64,000 nucleotides of DNA from Gemmatimonadota bacterium (GTDB lineage: Bacteria; Gemmatimonadota; Gemmatimonadetes; Longimicrobiales; Gaopeijiaceae): assembly GCA_029262115.1 (NCBI GenBank), contig JAJCZZ010000093.1, positions 42,683 to 106,682 of the forward strand. The letters are read 5' to 3'. Made by a program: the position numbers and the translations under genes. Under the pieces are notes generated by a model that did not search any database, had not been told where the DNA came from, and was given only the letters and a program-made list of their open reading frames with translations. Shown here piece after piece: positions 60,460-64,000 of the stretch. Each line of letters opens with the position of its first letter. Within the stretch, counting starts at the first letter, position 1.

Positions 60460-62436
60460 TCAGATCAGCTTCGGGTCACACATCACCTCGACGAGCGCGG
60501 GCCCATCATGGGAGAGGGCTCGTGCGAACGCTTCGTCAAGTTCGGACGCCTCCTGCACGCGGATCCCCAGGGTTCCACAGCTCTCGGCGTACGCGGCGAA
60601 GTCCGGGTTCGTCAACGACGTCTGCCAGACGTCCCAGTGCCCCGTGCGTTGCTCCTTCGAGATCTTCGCGAGCTCGTCGTTGTTCAGGAGGATGTGCGTG
60701 ATGTTCATCCGATACTTGGCCGCCGTCGTCCACTCGGCCATGTACTGGCCGAAGCCACCGTCGCCGCTGATCGACACCACCTTCTTGCCGTGGAAGGGCG
60801 TGCCTTCCTCCTGGGTCGCGGCCCACGCGCCGAGCGCGGCCGGGAGGCCGAACCCGATCGAACCCAGATAGCCGGACATGAGCACCCGCTGGCGGGCACA
60901 TTCGAAGTACCGGCCGAAGGAATAGGTGTTGTTGCCCACGTCGACCGGGAGGATCGCGTCGTCCGGGACATGGCGGGTCAGTGCGGCGAAGAGCGCGGCG
61001 CTCGCGACACCGTCGCCGGTCTCGGCGGCCCGCCGCACCTTCTCGGTGCGCCAGATCTCCCACCGCTCCGCCACCTCGTCGGTGTGGTCGTGGGAGCGGG
61101 TCTCGCGCTCGGAAAGTCGGGCCCGCATGAGGTCCACGCTCACGCCGACCTCGCCCCACACGGCAACATCGACGGGGTGCCTCCGGCCGAGCGCCGCGGC
61201 CTCGAAGTCCACCTGAACGATCGGCTTCTTCGGGGTGATGCCGGTGTGGTTGCTGAAGCTCGATCCCAGGACGAGCAGCAGGTCGCACTCGTTCATGAAC
61301 CACGAGGCGATGGGCGTCCCGGAGCGGCCGAGCACGCCGCATCCCAGGGGGTGGTGGTCGGAAATCTGACCCTTCGCCTTGAATGTCGTCAGAACGGGAC
61401 AGCCGAGTCGCTCCGCGAGCGCGGTCACAGCATCCATCGCGAAGCGCGCGCCGTGACCGATGATGATGACCGGGCGTTCGGCGTGGGCCAGCCGGTCCAC
61501 AGCCTCCGAGAGCGCGTCCGCGGGCGGGGCGATGGTCAACTCCGGCACGCGACCGTCCGGGCCACCCGCCTCCGCGCCGTCGGCGGGAAGCGTCTGTACC
61601 TCGTCCGGGAAGATCAGATGGCTGACGCCCCGGTTCAGGATCGCGGACTTGCAAGCCAGGTTCACCAGTTCGGCGTGTGGGCTCGACGGCAGAACGGTTT
61701 GTGACCACTGCGCGACCTGCCCGAACGCGGCCTTCAGATCGACTTCCTGAAAAGCACCACGCCCCAGCACCTGGGTGTCGACCTGACCCGTCAGGGCCAC
61801 AACGGGTGAGCGGTCGACGTTCGCGTCCCACAGACCGGTCAGGAGGTTCGTGGCGCCCGGCCCGGCAATCGCGAAACACGCGGCCGGCCGGCCGGTCAAC
61901 TTTCCGTACGCCGATGCGGCAAAGGAGGCCGCGCCCTCGTGGCGGATCCCGATGTAGCGCAGATCGCCTGCCTCTTCTCGACGACGGAGCGCGTCCGCGA
62001 GCCCGAGGTTCGAGTGTCCCACCATCCCCCAGACCCAACGGACCCCCCACGCCGTGAGCGTCTCGGCCATCACATCGGACACGGTCGGCTCGTGCGCCTC
62101 CTCCCTGGGAAAACCCACGTAGATCCCGTCGTCCCGAACTTGGACGGGGTAGGTGGTCTGGCCCTCATCCTCGAAGTCGCCGGGCGGCTTACCCGTGATC
62201 GGGTGGAAGTCCCACCCGTGCCACGGGCAGCGAAGCAGTCCGTTCTCGATCGAGCCCTCGCCGAGGGGGCCGCCCTGATGCGGGCAGGCGTTGTCGAGCG
62301 CGGCGTACTCGCCCTCGAAGTGCGTCATGCAGACGGTGAAGTGCTCGCATGTCGCGGTGGTGACCCGCCCTTCAGAGAGGGCGTCGAGGTCGAGCGCTTT
62401 GCGCCAGACCAGTTCGTCGGAAGTCGGCGTGGCCAA
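60460..62436 (-). CDS. Rieske 2Fe-2S domain fused to ThDP-dependent enzyme (acetolactate synthase/pyruvate oxidase type)
   Basis: 658 residues, TTG start with AGGAG upstream. Residues ~10-112 are a Rieske ferredoxin-like domain with both ligand pairs: Cys51-x-His53 (CPHQGG) and Cys70-x-x-His73 (CPWHGWDF). Residues ~118-658 are a complete ThDP enzyme: VSDVMAETLTAWGVRWVWGM, catalytic Glu in IRHEGAASFAA, middle domain RPVIIIGHGARFAMDAVTAL, and the ThDP motif SISGDGGFGQYMAEWTTAAK ... NN. The fused Rieske domain would give an electron outlet for a pyruvate-oxidase-like decarboxylation (inference). It is monocistronic. Confidence 0.9.
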   Translation of the reverse strand: MATPTSDELVWRKALDLDALSEGRVTTATCEHFTVCMTHFEGEYAALDNACPHQGGPLGEGSIENGLLRCPWHGWDFHPITGKPPGDFEDEGQTTYPVQVRDDGIYVGFPREEAHEPTVSDVMAETLTAWGVRWVWGMVGHSNLGLADALRRREEAGDLRYIGIRHEGAASFAASAYGKLTGRPAACFAIAGPGATNLLTGLWDANVDRSPVVALTGQVDTQVLGRGAFQEVDLKAAFGQVAQWSQTVLPSSPHAELVNLACKSAILNRGVSHLIFPDEVQTLPADGAEAGGPDGRVPELTIAPPADALSEAVDRLAHAERPVIIIGHGARFAMDAVTALAERLGCPVLTTFKAKGQISDHHPLGCGVLGRSGTPIASWFMNECDLLLVLGSSFSNHTGITPKKPIVQVDFEAAALGRRHPVDVAVWGEVGVSVDLMRARLSERETRSHDHTDEVAERWEIWRTEKVRRAAETGDGVASAALFAALTRHVPDDAILPVDVGNNTYSFGRYFECARQRVLMSGYLGSIGFGLPAALGAWAATQEEGTPFHGKKVVSISGDGGFGQYMAEWTTAAKYRMNITHILLNNDELAKISKEQRTGHWDVWQTSLTNPDFAAYAESCGTLGIRVQEASELDEAFARALSHDGPALVEVMCDPKLI

Positions 62437-62730
62437 GGGGGATGCTCCTGATGGGTCGGAAGGGGGCAGGGGAGGCGGGGCGGCACTCCGCTACGGTGCC
62501 CGACGATAAGGGGTGGAGCCGCCGGGTGGGAGTCTACTTCGGTGGCACCTGCCGGCGTAAGGGCGTCGAGTCGAGATGACGTAAGACGCGTCGCCGGTGC
62601 CTCGTTCCACGGGCGAGCGCAGTCGCAGCGTGAGGAAGGCTCGCCCGGGACGGAGGCGACCCGAAGTCGTGAAGGAGCTTCCGAACCGCGTGGAGGGCTA
62701 CGCCGTCGAGCACTACGTGCGGATCGGCTG

Positions 62731-63405
62731 ATGCCCGTACTGCGGATCGGTCGGCGGCGTATTACCTACGGAGTCCGGGAGAGCACCCGCGCATCGCGGC
62801 AACGCATCGAGGCGACTCCGGCGGGCGTCGTAGTGATCGTTCCCACGGGGACCCCGGACTTCGAAGTCACCCGATTCGTGGACTCCCGCCGACGCTGGAT
62901 CCACGACAAGACCGAAGAGCTGAAGGAAGCGGTTGCCCGTCTCAACGCCCGCACGCCTACGGGATACCACTCGGGAGCCAAGGTTCTCTTTCGCGGCAGG
63001 TTCCTCAGGCTGCGGGGTGCGGCAATCGTCCGAAGTGTCGCGACCAAGCTTGGACTACCGCACCGGCTTCAGGGTCCGGCTTTCCGGTCGGGCTCCCGGA
63101 GCCCGAAAGGGACTCATCTCTCAGACCGTCGTCGTGCAGGATCAGAAGACCGTGTGGGGCAGCTGCGGTCGAGACCGAGTGCTACGACTGGACCGAAGGC
63201 TGTCCGGGTCCCGCGACCCGTCTTCGAGTACGTCGTCGTCCACGAGATCTGCCACCTGCGACATCGCGATCATTCGGCGGTGCTCTGGGCGCTCGTGCGC
63301 GATCTCCTTTCGGAGTACCGGGAGCCCAAGGGGTGGCTGTGTCCGAAGGGGCTGTGCGAGCGGGCTGAGCGAGCGCCCATCAGCCCGTGGCTTCGAGCGC
63401 TCTGA
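62731..63405 (+). pseudogene. YgjP/DUF45-like metallopeptidase gene, frameshifted
   Basis: The frame from ATG 62731 reads VLRIGRRRITYGVRESTRAS, IEATPAGVVVIVPTGTPDFE, GAKVLFRGRFLRLR. The middle QTVVVQDQKTVWGSCGRDRV, LRLDRRL lies in the neighbouring frame, and the zinc site YVVVHEICHLRHRDHSAVLW returns to the first. At least two shifts and a probable deletion make a full product unlikely. The peptide upstream, ending EHYVRIG with a TGA over the ATG, may be the end of a lost partner gene. Confidence 0.7.
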
Positions 63406-64000
63406 AGTAGACGTTGTCGGGGATGTCGGACTCGCGCTTCCAGCGGGCGCCGGCCGTGCTCCCGTCGGGATCGACGCCCTGGCGTCGGTTCTGCTCGATG
63501 AGGGCGTGGGCGGCGGAGTCATCGAGTTGGGGCGGCTGCCAGCGCCCCTCGAAGTGGACGCCGCCCCGGGCGTCGTGGAAGGCCGGTCGTCCCTCGCCCC
63601 ACCACTCGACCCGCCAACCGCCCTCGTGCACGAGCCGATGATGGGGGCGGCATAGCAAGAGGCAGTTGGATAGCGAGGTCTCGCCTCCGTCAGCCCAGTG
63701 TCGGACGTGATGCGCGTCGGTGAAGCGGAGACCGCAGCCCGGGAAGCGGCATCCCCGGTCGCGGACCTCGAGCGCACGCCGGAGCGCGGGCGAAATGGTT
63801 CGCGTTCGGCGGCCGACACCCAGGATCGCGCCGTCCGGACCGTGCGTCACACGCACCAACGCGGCGTCGCACGAAAGCCGTGCGGACGGTCGAGTAGCCC
63901 GGGGAGTTGCCCCCCCGGGCCCTCTCAGATCCGAGCAAGGAGATTTCCACCACTCGGCTCTTCCGCTGAGGAGTCTTACGGAGCCCGTGCCCAGATCTGC
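63380..64000 (-). CDS. HNH endonuclease, DUF222/13E12-type (5' end beyond window)
   Basis: The frame is open to the window edge. RLSCDAALVRVTHGPDGAIL, GVGRRTRTISPALRRALEVR, DRGCRFPGCGLRFTDAHHVR and LLLCRPHHRLVHEGGW are the HNH domain (CxxPxC, HH, CxxHH) that ends DUF222 proteins. These are often repeated and mobile-linked. Its 3' end overlaps the metallopeptidase remnant. Confidence 0.85.
   Translation of the reverse strand, partial: ADLGTGSVRLLSGRAEWWKSPCSDLRGPGGATPRATRPSARLSCDAALVRVTHGPDGAILGVGRRTRTISPALRRALEVRDRGCRFPGCGLRFTDAHHVRHWADGGETSLSNCLLLCRPHHRLVHEGGWRVEWWGEGRPAFHDARGGVHFEGRWQPPQLDDSAAHALIEQNRRQGVDPDGSTAGARWKRESDIPDNVYFRALEATG

Noticed and set aside
60421..62050. 427- and 504-codon open frames over the Rieske/ThDP gene
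   Set aside because: Both are shadows of a gene with full motif support; residues are Arg/Gly/Pro-rich and contain no family signal.

Overview
This is a high-GC chromosomal window of a Gram-negative bacterium. I infer Gemmatimonadota, with Acidobacteriota as the alternative. The basis is five PadR regulator plus orphan FtsX/MacB-type permease pairs of the 'acidobacterial duplicated orphan permease' (ADOP) kind, a TonB-type receptor next to an ECF sigma/anti-sigma pair, many secreted hydrolases and lipoproteins, and very frequent ATGA or GTGA start/stop overlaps. I see no rRNA, tRNA, CRISPR array, replication origin or intact insertion sequence.

Layout. 0-7 kb: a gene end, a DoxX-like membrane protein, a decayed IS3-type element, and a yceI-like gene whose two halves lie 4.5 kb apart. 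Between the halves sit an AraC/cupin regulator, four small SnoaL/SRPBCC/dimeric-barrel genes and a PIN-toxin/antitoxin pair with the toxin first. 7-10 kb: a minus-strand operon (DUF4142, cupredoxin, uracil-DNA-glycosylase-like, GNAT) divergent from a second AraC/cupin regulator, then an IS110-type remnant. 10-16 kb: PadR/ADOP pair 1 and a secreted prolyl oligopeptidase. 16-20 kb: an esterase and a methyltransferase-like membrane protein, a small membrane protein/XRE pair, then a gene graveyard. 20-26 kb: PadR/ADOP pair 2, a TetR regulator followed by an internally deleted P450, a NAD(P)-binding protein and a lipoprotein hydrolase. 26-33 kb: a serine hydrolase fused to an outer-membrane barrel, divergent from a LytS/LytTR two-component system that is translationally coupled to a second, membrane-anchored serine hydrolase. 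33-35.5 kb: another graveyard, a cytochrome P460-like lipoprotein and a nucleotidyltransferase two-gene module. 35.6-40.5 kb: PadR/ADOP pair 3 and hipBA. 40.8-44.3 kb: two divergent glycosyltransferases, one fused to a methyltransferase. 44.6-50.2 kb: a third serine hydrolase with a small lipoprotein, a frameshifted TonB-type receptor, and ECF sigma and anti-sigma genes. 50-60 kb: PadR/ADOP pairs 4 and 5 around a cysteine-synthase-like enzyme, a MarR regulator, an NTF2-like lipoprotein and an amidohydrolase. 60-64 kb: a Rieske/ThDP-enzyme fusion, a broken YgjP-like metallopeptidase gene and an HNH nuclease gene cut by the window end.

Main themes: envelope remodelling and peptide or beta-lactam-like hydrolysis, repeated small regulator-permease cassettes with no ATPase beside them, several toxin-antitoxin-like modules, and many decaying genes that mark this as an accessory, rearranging region. 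The most unusual items are the hydrolase-barrel fusion beside the LytTR system (26.4-32.9 kb), the Rieske/ThDP fusion (60.5-62.4 kb), the split yceI with its 4.5 kb cargo, and a 36-37 bp sequence shared by the two graveyards.
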